Assembly (NCBI GenBank): GCA_964406135.1 | Contig: CAYOQO010000003.1 | Span: forward strand, 30,259 to 94,258 | DNA from: JACPFN01 sp964406135 | GTDB taxonomy: Bacteria > Babelota > Babeliae > Babelales > Chromulinivoraceae | Reading direction: 5' to 3' | Length of the DNA stretch: 64,000 bases | In this document: positions 35,579 to 43,072 of the stretch, piece after piece | How positions within the stretch are numbered: position 1 is the first letter of the stretch | Layout of the letters: every line of letters starts with the position of its first letter | Made by a program: the position numbers and the translations under genes | The notes under the pieces: generated by a model | The model's database searches: none | What the model was told of the DNA's origin: nothing | What the model saw: the letters and a program-made list of their open reading frames with translations, nothing else

Positions 35579-36762
35579 GGTGCTCCAGCTAAAGTATCAA
35601 TAGTTTTTGCAAAATTTTGTGTCAGTTTTTTTTGCACCAACGATGTTACTTCAGCTTTAAATTGTGTTTGCGCTGCATCTGAAAATAATACTTGCGATGG
35701 TTGCAACAATTTAAATTCAGAAACTGTACCCGGCGCCATAAAACCAATACCATGATACAAATACAAGCTCGTATTTTTGCTTTTAATGCTTGCGTAATTT
35801 ACCGGCTCTTCTTCTGTGGATAACCAAAATTTATACTGAATCGAAGTTGCAGAATTTTTAATTTTTATATGCATCAAAATCGGATATTTTTGCACATTTT
35901 GTACAAGATTTTTCAAATTTTTTGTTTTCAAAATACCAGATCCTGCCACAATTTGATCCCAAGGATAACTCCAAACTGCACCACTTTGTGCTGTTGCTTG
36001 CGCAGTTTGCATAGCTTCTACAAAACATACATTAATATTTTGATTTGCATCTGCATACAAACCAAACAATCGATATTTTTGTAATCGCGACTCATTTCCT
36101 GAAATCCATCGTGCTTTATTAAACATAATTCCTGCAAAAAATGGATATGAAACTTGATACAATGTTATATCACATGCAATTTCGTATGATCCTGCACGTG
36201 AAATCCACTCAGTAAAAATAGAATTATTAAAAGCTTTTTGAGCAATTGCAACATTCGACATCTGCCAAAAACTATCTGAATTTTCATCATATTCCCAATT
36301 TCCAACAGGAAATGGATTTTTCCACAAAAGACCTTGCGGTGTATACATCGTACCTAAAGAAAAATATTGATCTTGGCTTGTTGGATTAACCAAATATTGC
36401 TGCTGTGGTTGTTGTCTGCTGATGGCTGCTTGAAGATAGGCATCCATGCTTTTCATTTGATCTTGCTGCGATGTTAAAATATTTGAAATATTTGTTTGTG
36501 CATTTGAAAAAAGATTAAACACATTATCTAATTCTGTTTTTTGTGCTGCTTGTACTGCAGTTGAAAAATTATTCATCGCTTTAGAAATATTATTTTGTGA
36601 ATTACCAAGCGCTGTTTGCATATCAGAAAATTGTGAACTTACTGCTTGATTTGCTGCGGATGCTCCAACCTGAGCTCCCATCATAACCGCCATATCTTTC
36701 ATCATGTTAGCATAATTTTTATGCACCATCAGACAACACAATATTAAAATCTTTAAACGCAT
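35575..36762 (-). CDS. Secreted protein with coiled coil and beta-rich domain
   Basis: A 395-residue protein starting at ATG 36762 with a signal peptide (MRLKILILCCLMVHKNYA) and AAGGAT nine bases upstream. Residues about 35-125 are a methionine/glutamine-rich coiled coil (SSQFSDMQTALGNSQNN), followed by a glutamine-rich link. From about 140 to 360 comes a beta-rich domain with many aromatics (GLLWKNPFPVGNWEYDENSD, YPFFAGIMFNKARW, YKFWLSTEEEP), which recalls jelly-roll/LamG-like sugar-binding folds. The C-terminus is helical. A nominal reading frame runs on through the assembly gap into the gene upstream, but the start and signal peptide here show it is a separate gene. It overlaps the giant gene by ATGA. 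Confidence 0.7.
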   Translation of the reverse strand: MRLKILILCCLMVHKNYANMMKDMAVMMGAQVGASAANQAVSSQFSDMQTALGNSQNNISKAMNNFSTAVQAAQKTELDNVFNLFSNAQTNISNILTSQQDQMKSMDAYLQAAISRQQPQQQYLVNPTSQDQYFSLGTMYTPQGLLWKNPFPVGNWEYDENSDSFWQMSNVAIAQKAFNNSIFTEWISRAGSYEIACDITLYQVSYPFFAGIMFNKARWISGNESRLQKYRLFGLYADANQNINVCFVEAMQTAQATAQSGAVWSYPWDQIVAGSGILKTKNLKNLVQNVQKYPILMHIKIKNSATSIQYKFWLSTEEEPVNYASIKSKNTSLYLYHGIGFMAPGTVSEFKLLQPSQVLFSDAAQTQFKAEVTSLVQKKLTQNFAKTIDTLAGAP

Positions 36763-36766
36763 TTGG

Positions 36767-38502
36767 TTATCCTTGGGTTGGCAAACTTGGCAACGATGAT
36801 GGTAAATTTNNNNNNNNNNNNNNNNNNNNNNNNNNNNNNNNNNNNNNNNNNNNNNNNNNNNNNNNNNNNNNNNNNNNNNNNNNNNNNNNNNNNNNNNNNN
36901 NNNNNNNNNTGGTAAATTTGATACTCCAGAAATTCCTACAAAATTATTTGATACTGCAGGAGCTGTGGTTGTAACTTCATTTTTTTTCCACATGCTGATT
37001 AAATTTGAGCAAACTTGCGATGTTGTTTGCAGCGTTGCAGGATCTTGACCATTTTGAACTGCAAGCACAACATTGATAAGTGATTCCATGCATGGATCTA
37101 AAATATCAAGACCAATCAATGCTGAAAAATCTCCAAAACATGCACGAAGAATTTTGCACACTCCATCCCAAGAATTTAACCATTCAGGCTCTGCTATCAA
37201 CTGCTCTTCAAAAAGATTTTGGCCACTGCGAACACACATAAATAATTTTATATCAGGATTATTGGTCGTATTGGTTACCACAGTGTCTAAACTATTTCTA
37301 AAATAAGCTAAAGGATGTGGTGCTTGACCTGGCAACTCAAGAATAATTCCTTCGTTTGCAGCTTGCACCATCTGCTCAGGCCACATAATTTTTAAACTAT
37401 TTTTTGGTAATGATTTTGCTAAATGTGGAATCATTTTGAGTGCCCGAATATCATCATAATTAAAACAAAATAAAGGCGGATTCATTTTTGAAACTGCAAT
37501 CAAATTTTTATCTGCAGTCGGATCAACATCTGCATACAGAAATTGATTTATTTTTTCTGCAATGTCGACAAAGGCAACAAATGAATCTGGCTCCCCGCTT
37601 AAAGCCGGGGACGACATGCGTCGTTTTTTAGGATGCGGCTGATTTAAATATGCTGTAAAAGTTTGAAAAAAATCTACGTATGTTGCCAAACCTTGCAGAT
37701 ACATTTTTCGATTTGCAGCAATTTCAGGAACCAACTCTTGCTCTAAAAATTGAGTTAAATCAATACTGTAATCATTATGCACCAACGTTTTTCCTACAAA
37801 TGATGCATACACTTGTGGTAATTTAGGCACGCATGATCGAATAGAGCCATTAAACTGTGACTCGATAACATTCATCAAATGATTTATAATTAATGTTTTG
37901 GAATTTGAAGCATAATCTTTTTCTGAGGCTACAAATGCAGGAATATCAACACGCAGCGATCCATCATTATTTTGAGCAATTCCGGTATGTTGCAAATTAA
38001 AATTTACGTAAATACTCATTAAATAATGATACAATTCATTTAAAACATTCAAATGAACTTTGCGAAAAAATGCAATAAATTGTGGATTTTTTTGAAACAT
38101 TGTAATCATGGTATCAAATTTTGCTGACGCGTCTGCATACCCTGCAAACAAAGCCGCACCTGATGGATAATTTTTAAATGCTTCATTTTTTGGTCTTAAA
38201 ACTGAAAAATGGCCTTTTGATAAAATTGGCCATGTTTTTTCAGGAGGCATTGCTTTAATCGTGCGATTTAAAATTCCTTGTTGAACTGTTCCATCATCAA
38301 AAACTCCACGAATGGGATATGAGGTCACCGTTGTATGAAGTTTTTTGGCAGCATCAAGCATCGTGCTGGGCACTTGAAGAGACATCAACATTTCAGAGCT
38401 GGTACTTGTTCCTGCAGATCCTGGCAAATTTTGCTGACATTGCATAAAATTCTGCTGCACAAACCATGCAAGAACATAAAACGCAATTTTTTTTTGCATC
38501 AT
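36767..38502 (-). CDS. Large secreted protein, C-terminus interrupted by assembly gap
   Basis: At least 530 residues. The start MMQKKIAFYVLAWFVQQNFM gives a signal peptide. The body is helical and aromatic-rich, similar in style to the first domain of the giant gene, with IDPCMESL-like helices near its end. Before the gap the protein reads VGISGVSNLP. If the gap is closed by merging the TGGTAAATTT copies on its two sides, the frame continues SSLPSLPTQG and stops at TAA 36767-36769, leaving four bases before the next start. The stop is therefore provisional. A palindromic repeat is in frame near residues 296-304 (SSPALSGEP). First gene of the three-gene unit. Function unknown. Confidence 0.6.
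36810..36909. other. Assembly gap (100 N)
   Basis: Exactly 100 undetermined bases, flanked on both sides by TGGTAAATTT. The round length suggests a placeholder, so true distance and reading frame across it are unknown. The flanking repeat and the Leu-Pro-Ser-rich coding on both sides suggest a short tandem repeat that broke the assembly. Confidence 0.95.
37589..37615. repeat. Short palindromic repeat, copy 8 (in coding sequence)
   Basis: CTCCCCGCTTAAAGCCGGGG with flanking GG and ACGAC: CCCCG/CGGGG arms. In frame in the first gene of the giant-protein unit, it encodes SSPALSGEP. Confidence 0.75.
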
Positions 38503-38535
38503 AACCACTCATGATCTTTTTTGAAATTTTTTTTA

Positions 38536-38564
38536 GATATAAAAAAGTAATGAAAAAAAAGCAA
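38536..38564 (-). promoter_or_regulatory. Predicted sigma-70 promoter of the giant secreted-protein operon
   Basis: On the minus strand TTGCTT (38559-38564) and TATATC (38536-38541) are 17 bp apart. The start would fall near 38529, about 27 bases before the first ATG. Confidence 0.55.
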
Positions 38565-38626
38565 TGTTTTCTTTTTGTTTTTTGTTACAATAAATAATCA
38601 TAAAATCAATTTTTTATCCACACTCC

Positions 38627-38652
38627 TCATTCCCGCAAAGACGGGAATCTAT
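38627..38652. repeat. Short palindromic repeat, copy 9 (intergenic)
   Basis: ATTCCCGCAAAGACGGGAAT: a seven-base ATTCCCG stem pairs with CGGGAAT around CAAAGA. It sits between the divergent giant-protein promoter and the M23 peptidase gene. Confidence 0.75.
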
Positions 38653-38664
38653 TTCAAAAAAGAA

Positions 38665-38690
38665 TGGATCCAAGCTTTCGCAAGGATGAG
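38665..38690. repeat. Short palindromic repeat, copy 10 (intergenic)
   Basis: TGGATCCAAGCTTTCGCAAG with the following GATGAG, closely like copies 1 and 4. It is the right-most copy in the window and lies 24 bp before the M23 peptidase start. Confidence 0.7.
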
Positions 38691-38713
38691 ATACAGAAAA
38701 CAAGGATTTATTC

Positions 38714-39922
38714 ATGATTCCTCACGGTCGCTATATTTTAATTATTGGATTTTTAGCTCTTTCTGGTTATGTTGCACGTCGTGTACATTTGTATTATTTT
38801 GATACAACACCTCCACACGTAACGATTCTTGGTTTTGAAGATGGAAAAGGCTACCAAGGTGATATCAATGGTTCACTCAAAGGCTCAAGTCCCTATAAAA
38901 TTGCACACATTTCTATGTGGCTTGATGACAAATTAATTCACCATAATTTTAAAATTAATCGTCGCCACATTGATCATCCAATTGCAATTCCTGCAAATAC
39001 CATTCCTGATGGCGCTCACACTTTAAAATTTGAAATTATTGACGGAACAAAGCATCAAAACAAAACTGAATTGCAGCGAAATTTTTATACTGATAATGCA
39101 GAATTGCAAGCAAACTTGGTACCGGTTGCAAATGGTTACCGAGTTTATCAAGGCCGCTGTTTATATCTACAATTGCAAACCAATAAACCAATTAAATTCG
39201 CTCAAGCAAAAGTACTCAACAATGTGTATAATTTTTTCTTGGAACGTAAAGGTTCTTGTCTGTATGAAGTCATGATTCCAATTGAATGTGAACAAGATGC
39301 AGGTGAATTCCCAATCACCATTGAAGTCATTGATCGCTTAGATCATAAAATGATTTTAGAAAATAAATTTGAAATTATCAGCTTTCCATTTAAACGAAAA
39401 ATTTTAAACGTTGCTGGCAATAAATTACAATCAGAGCTTGAATTTACGCAACTGCAAGAAGCTGATCTTGAAAAAGCACTTGAACAACTTGCTCAACAAT
39501 CACCAACAGAAAAACTTTGGTCAGGACTATTTGATATTCCACTTGTGATGAAAGGAATTACAACTGACTTTGGCGTGATTCGTACATCCCAAGAACGTGG
39601 CCGCAGAGTTCATAAAGCTTTAGATTTGGTTGCTGATCCAAAAAGCGTTATTTGGGCATGTGCCAACGGAACTGTAGTTTTGAAAGATAGATTTACGCAT
39701 GCTGGCAATACCGTAGTGATTGACCATGGTTGTGGAGTTTTGAGCATGTACTATCATTTGCATGATTTTGCCGACATTGCAGTTGGTCAAAAAGTCAAAA
39801 AAGGAGCACCGCTTGGACGCATGGGTATGACTGGTTATGCAAGTGGCGATCATCTACACTGGGAAATTCGCGTGAATAATATTGCAATTGATCCTATGCA
39901 ATGGACACAACGCTGGATATAA
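38714..39922 (+). CDS. Membrane-anchored M23-family peptidase (LytM-type)
   Basis: A 402-residue protein with an N-terminal anchor helix (YILIIGFLALSGYVARRV), two beta-sandwich-like domains between about residues 30 and 235, a helical linker, then a C-terminal LytM domain. Zinc-site motifs of M23 are visible: HKALDL (H-x-x-x-D) near residue 301 and the HLHW pair near 380, with YYHLHDF before it. It would cut peptide cross-links of peptidoglycan, or serve as an amidase activator if inactive. All expected ligands appear present. AAGGA lies seven bases before the ATG. Confidence 0.88.
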   Translation: MIPHGRYILIIGFLALSGYVARRVHLYYFDTTPPHVTILGFEDGKGYQGDINGSLKGSSPYKIAHISMWLDDKLIHHNFKINRRHIDHPIAIPANTIPDGAHTLKFEIIDGTKHQNKTELQRNFYTDNAELQANLVPVANGYRVYQGRCLYLQLQTNKPIKFAQAKVLNNVYNFFLERKGSCLYEVMIPIECEQDAGEFPITIEVIDRLDHKMILENKFEIISFPFKRKILNVAGNKLQSELEFTQLQEADLEKALEQLAQQSPTEKLWSGLFDIPLVMKGITTDFGVIRTSQERGRRVHKALDLVADPKSVIWACANGTVVLKDRFTHAGNTVVIDHGCGVLSMYYHLHDFADIAVGQKVKKGAPLGRMGMTGYASGDHLHWEIRVNNIAIDPMQWTQRWI

Positions 39923-40025
39923 AATAAGCATCATTTTTTATGCCGACCTTTTGTTAAAAAATTAAAAAAATGTTATTCTATAAGCTATAATACAATAATA
40001 ACTCATATTTTTTTTAGGGGAAATT

Positions 40026-40463
40026 ATGAAAAAAATAATTCTTTTTGCAGCATTTATTTTATGTGCAACAAGTATCACATATAGCTCAAATAACAATACT
40101 CAAACAACTCTAACAGTTGCAACATCTGCACCAGTTGTAGCATCTTACGGACCTGAGGAAGTCAATGAAAATCTAAGAATATGTCAGAGCATGATGCGTG
40201 CCAAACGTGACTTAGAAGCTGCAGAGCAAGAAGGAAAGATACTTTCAAGATTGCAACCAACATCACAAGCTGAAAAGACAGAATTCCGCACGAAGCAATA
40301 TTTGAATCTTTCTAAGGTCAAAACTTTAGAGGGTATATTTCAGGCTCGTCGTTTAGAATTAAAGACCAACTTAGAAAAACAAATTTCATATCTAAATCTA
40401 CTGGTCGAACAACAAAACAATCAAAACACGCCAGAAATTGCAAAAGGCAGTTCTAACCCATAA
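40026..40463 (+). CDS. Exported hypothetical protein, helical
   Basis: A 145-residue protein with the signal peptide MKKIILFAAFILCATSITYS. The mature part has a threonine/valine-rich link followed by a coiled coil from about residue 50 to 125 (AKRDLEAAEQEGKILSRLQ). The ribosome site is a strong AGGGGAA, and a TATAAT hexamer at 39986-39991 may be its -10, though no good -35 is seen. It converges with ruvA, with a large hairpin between the stops. Function unknown. Confidence 0.55.
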   Translation: MKKIILFAAFILCATSITYSSNNNTQTTLTVATSAPVVASYGPEEVNENLRICQSMMRAKRDLEAAEQEGKILSRLQPTSQAEKTEFRTKQYLNLSKVKTLEGIFQARRLELKTNLEKQISYLNLLVEQQNNQNTPEIAKGSSNP

Positions 40464-40471
40464 AAATAATT

Positions 40472-41065
40472 TTATTTTTTAGCTAACAATACAAGTGCTT
40501 TTCGAAGTAACAATTCGAAAGGCACTTGTTCGTTTTGTACCATTTCTTTGACAACTGAAGTTGCTTGTTTAATTTCAGATACTGAATAATTTAAGGATAT
40601 TAAGGTTTCATGCAGATCATGCCACACGCCAAGTTTAGTTGCGCCAAGTTGCGGATATTTTAAAAGTAATTTTGGCGCTTTATCTTTCAAATGCATGCAT
40701 AAAATCTCTGCTTTTTTAGCACCAAGCCCTTTAATTTGACTTAATCCTAAAGCATTATCCTGTGCAATCATCTGTAAAAGTTGCTCTTCTTGAGTTTGCT
40801 GTAAAATTGAAATACCAAGTTTTGGTCCAATTCCCTGACAATCAATCAACATCAAAAAAAGATCTTTTTGCATCATCGTTGCAAAACCATACAGACTCGG
40901 TCCAAGATCTTGTGACCAATGCAAATATATTTGCAACGTGACAGACTGATTTAATTTTAATTGAGCCGCTGTGGGACAAAGCATTTCAAAACCAATGCCA
41001 GATTGCACCACCACCAATTTTGATTCAGCTATGTAAGTTACGATTCCAGAAATAGATGCTAACAT
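40472..41065 (-). CDS. ruvA: Holliday junction DNA helicase subunit RuvA
   Basis: A 197-residue protein that binds four-way junctions as a tetramer and loads RuvB. It begins MLASISGIVTYI with the OB-fold domain I, has the helix-hairpin-helix pair in domain II (LLMLIDCQGIGPKLGISIL and LSQIKGLGAKKAEIL), and a C-terminal helical domain III that regulates RuvB. Length is normal. No ruvB or ruvC is nearby. GGAGATTTGATT precedes the ATG. The last coding bases form a 15-bp hairpin (40492-40528). Confidence 0.95.
   Translation of the reverse strand: MLASISGIVTYIAESKLVVVQSGIGFEMLCPTAAQLKLNQSVTLQIYLHWSQDLGPSLYGFATMMQKDLFLMLIDCQGIGPKLGISILQQTQEEQLLQMIAQDNALGLSQIKGLGAKKAEILCMHLKDKAPKLLLKYPQLGATKLGVWHDLHETLISLNYSVSEIKQATSVVKEMVQNEQVPFELLLRKALVLLAKK
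40492..40528. terminator. Strong hairpin inside the 3' end of ruvA, possible bidirectional terminator
   Basis: CAAGTGCTTTTCGAA pairs with TTCGAAAGGCACTTG (one G-T wobble) around GTAACAA. T/A-rich tracts lie on the left side. It falls between the convergent ends of the 40026 gene and ruvA, but within ruvA codons. A related hairpin is at 41763-41799. Confidence 0.5.
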
Positions 41066-41280
41066 TAATCAAATCTCCATTTTTCATAATTATTATTTGA
41101 TCAAATCATAGCAAACTTTACATCAAAAAATAGATCGACAAGCATACAAAATTTTAAATCTTCAGCTCACTCAAATTATAATTAACGCTCCACGATTCAA
41201 ATAAAATTGAACATAAATTCAACTTTGATATATTTTTTGCACACGGGATATCTTGTAACAAAAATAATTTTAGGGACTCT

Positions 41281-41742
41281 ATGAAAAAAAATATTTTATT
41301 TATTCTTGTAACTATCTATGGTGCATCAACCTATTCTGCATCAAGATTAAAAAACGAATCTTGCTACAAGCAACATCCTACAATTAATATAATATTAAAG
41401 GTTACAACAAGACTGAATCTATTATCACGTCAACATCAAGAAAGCATAGAAAAAGAACGACAAAATATTATTACAAAACATTTTAAACATCATAATGTAA
41501 TTCCAACCGACATCTTTGGAGAACCCGTTTCTGACCCTTCTATATCAAAAAATTTTACTCATCAGGATACAATTTCTACTTCAGTTACCTATAAAGGAAC
41601 TACACAATTGGGAACTCGTACGGTTATAAATAATGCAGGACAACCAGATAAGCTGTCGATACATCCAATTTTTCAATCATATTCCTTCAACTCCAACGAC
41701 GGTATCAACTGCGTGAAAGTTTACTTACACAGCATAGAATAA
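41281..41742 (+). CDS. Exported hypothetical protein
   Basis: A 153-residue protein with a signal peptide (MKKNILFILVTIYGASTYSA) and AGGGA upstream. The mature part has a helical first half rich in His/Gln/Lys and a second half predicted as beta strands (TSVTYKGTTQLGTRTVI), with two cysteines far apart. No family is recognised. The 215 bp before it (41066-41280) are AT-rich and divergent from ruvA; I see no convincing promoter there. Confidence 0.5.
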   Translation: MKKNILFILVTIYGASTYSASRLKNESCYKQHPTINIILKVTTRLNLLSRQHQESIEKERQNIITKHFKHHNVIPTDIFGEPVSDPSISKNFTHQDTISTSVTYKGTTQLGTRTVINNAGQPDKLSIHPIFQSYSFNSNDGINCVKVYLHSIE

Positions 41743-41762
41743 TCATCTCTTTTTGGTTAACA

Positions 41763-41799
41763 AAAAAGTCTTTCGAAGCAATAATTTGAAAGGCTATTT
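41763..41799. terminator. Hairpin after the 41281-41742 gene, related to the ruvA-end hairpin
   Basis: AAAAAGTCTTTCGAA pairs with TTTGAAAGGCTATTT with two wobbles and one mismatch around GCAATAA. Its sequence, and the TTTTTGGTTAACA before it, match the ruvA 3' end (TTTTTTAGCTAACA). It may terminate the upstream gene. Confidence 0.5.
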
Positions 41800-41861
41800 C
41801 TTATATAATGCCTTTTTAAAGTTTTATAAGCCTTATTCGTAAAAACATGCTTAAAAGTTGT

Positions 41862-41889
41862 TTGACATGACCATCAACTCTGATAGAAT
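41862..41889 (+). promoter_or_regulatory. Strong sigma-70 promoter of tRNA-Gly
   Basis: A consensus -35 TTGACA (41862-41867) and -10 TAGAAT (41884-41889) with 16 bp between and an extended TG. It ends 17 bases before the tRNA. Confidence 0.75.
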
Positions 41890-41906
41890 TTAAGAGTTGA
41901 TTTTTT

Positions 41907-41982
41907 GTGGGAATAGCTCAGTTGGTAGAGCGTTGCCTTGCCAAGGCAAAGGTCGCGGGTTCAAGTCCCGTTTCCCACTCCA
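41907..41982 (+). tRNA. tRNA-Gly (anticodon GCC)
   Basis: A 76-base cloverleaf: acceptor GTGGGAA pairs with TTCCCAC, D-arm GCTC/GAGC, anticodon stem TTGCC/GGCAA with loop TTGCCAA (anticodon GCC), T-arm GCGGG/CCCGT with loop TTCAAGT, then discriminator T and an encoded CCA. Confidence 0.95.
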
Positions 41983-42122
41983 TACTTCGCGTTACTTATC
42001 GTAACTAGCTTCGTATGGCTATCGCCAGTAACTTAATGAATACAAAATCAAAATAGAAAATCGCGAAGTATGCGTTACGAAACTAACTTACGAAACGATA
42101 GTGCAGTAAGTCTGTAGTAAGG
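41981..42122. repeat. Mosaic of short inverted words downstream of tRNA-Gly
   Basis: CATACTTCGCG at 41981-41991 is the exact reverse complement of CGCGAAGTATG at 42062-42072. Between and after them short words such as GTTACG, CTTACGAA, CGATAG and CAGTAA recur in both orientations. It fills the space between the tRNA and the GIY-YIG gene and holds no reading frame. Confidence 0.55.
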
Positions 42123-42144
42123 CAGTCATTAAAAAATAAAAATC

Positions 42145-42387
42145 ATGTATTTTGTATATTTTCTGAAATCCATCAATAATCCACAAAAAACGTACATTGG
42201 ATATTCTACCAATATTGATCAAAAACTAAAAACTCATAATTCTGGCGGCTCTGTTTTTACCAAAAATGATCGTCCTTGGCAACTTGTAACCTATGTAGCT
42301 TTTGATTGCCAAGAAAAAGCAAAAAAATTTGAAAAATATATTAAAGTTGGCTCAGGTAATGCTTTTGCAAAAAAAAGATTTTGGTAA
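42145..42387 (+). CDS. Small GIY-YIG nuclease-domain protein
   Basis: An 80-residue stand-alone GIY-YIG domain: YFVYFLKS is the first strand (YIG position as VYF), KTYIGYSTNIDQKLKTHNSG carries the YIG and the catalytic tyrosine/arginine region (here lysine replaces the usual arginine), and a final FEKYIKVGSGNAFAKKRF helix matches the YhbQ/UPF0213-like family. Usual members keep an arginine in DLxxRLxxHN; here QKLKTHN, so activity is uncertain. Its position after a tRNA and an inverted-repeat mosaic suggests a mobile or selfish element, which is inference. Confidence 0.75.
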   Translation: MYFVYFLKSINNPQKTYIGYSTNIDQKLKTHNSGGSVFTKNDRPWQLVTYVAFDCQEKAKKFEKYIKVGSGNAFAKKRFW

Positions 42388-42493
42388 CAAAAAACCTAAA
42401 TCCATTGTAAAAAAGATCAATTTTACAGTATTATAATAAGTAAGTAAGCAAGTTCTCTTTTGGGGGCAGACAAATATGCGGACAAGGAATCCA

Positions 42494-43072
42494 ATGAAAT
42501 CGGTTATAGCTCAAGGTTCAACAGTAGTAAAAGCAGTCGAAGAAGCCTTAAAAAAAGCAGGTCAACCTGCTGAATTTTTTGTCAAACTTTTAGAAGATGC
42601 GCAAGCAGGTTTTTTAGGTTTTGGAGCAAAAAAAGCCAAAATTGCACTCTTTTTTAAACAAAATCCTTCAAATTATAAAAATGATGGGCTTTTAAGCCAA
42701 GACAGCTATCAAGATCTATTTGAAAGCAAGAGTCTCAACAAGCAGATTGAAGATCAACTAAAACATGTTGGCGCACCAAAACAACAGCCTTCTGCACCAA
42801 AGCCACAACAACCAAAACATCAGCAATCTCAGCTGCAACAACCACGACCAACACAACAACGACCACAGCAAAAACAGATAGTAAAACAGACTGCATCAAA
42901 ACCAGAACAAAAGCCAAATCAGACACCACAACGACCAAATAAAAACTTTGAACAACGCAAAACACAGCAACAAAAGCCAAATCAACCAGCGCCCACAAAA
43001 GAAAAAACAGATGCCTCAAAATTAATGGTTCGCCCATTGCCTTCTAAAAATAATGATTCATCCAAATCATAA
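42494..43072 (+). CDS. Jag N-domain protein with Pro/Gln/Lys-rich tail
   Basis: A 192-residue protein. Residues 1-55 match the Jag_N domain of KhpB/Jag: a strand, then TVVKAVEEALKKAGQ and GFLGFGAKKAKIALF. The KH and R3H RNA-binding domains that normally follow are absent; in their place is a low-complexity tail of Pro, Gln and Lys (residues about 90-185). The gene lies directly before mnmE and overlaps it by 20 bp, as jag does in many bacteria, which supports the call. ATG 42494 has AAGGAA five bases upstream and gives the usual Jag start; ATG 42476 is an alternative with GGGGG upstream. Confidence 0.7.
   Translation: MKSVIAQGSTVVKAVEEALKKAGQPAEFFVKLLEDAQAGFLGFGAKKAKIALFFKQNPSNYKNDGLLSQDSYQDLFESKSLNKQIEDQLKHVGAPKQQPSAPKPQQPKHQQSQLQQPRPTQQRPQQKQIVKQTASKPEQKPNQTPQRPNKNFEQRKTQQQKPNQPAPTKEKTDASKLMVRPLPSKNNDSSKS

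Noticed and set aside
35575..38508. A single 977-residue protein spanning the N run
   Set aside because: The frame is only continuous because undetermined bases are read as codons; a signal peptide and ribosome site at 36762 show a second gene.
84..38690. The repeated palindromes as a CRISPR array
   Set aside because: Copies are kilobases apart, variable and without regular spacers or cas genes.
38575..38802. A 75-codon plus-strand frame before the M23 peptidase
   Set aside because: It is made largely of two palindromic repeats and overlaps the true M23 start in another frame.
41983..42144. An integrated prophage or island next to tRNA-Gly
   Set aside because: No integrase and no second copy of the tRNA 3' end is found in the window; only the repeat mosaic and one small nuclease gene are present.
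42735..43037. A 100-residue antisense frame with long Val/Leu runs
   Set aside because: It is the reverse reading of the Pro/Gln-rich tail codons of the Jag-N gene, so composition alone explains it.
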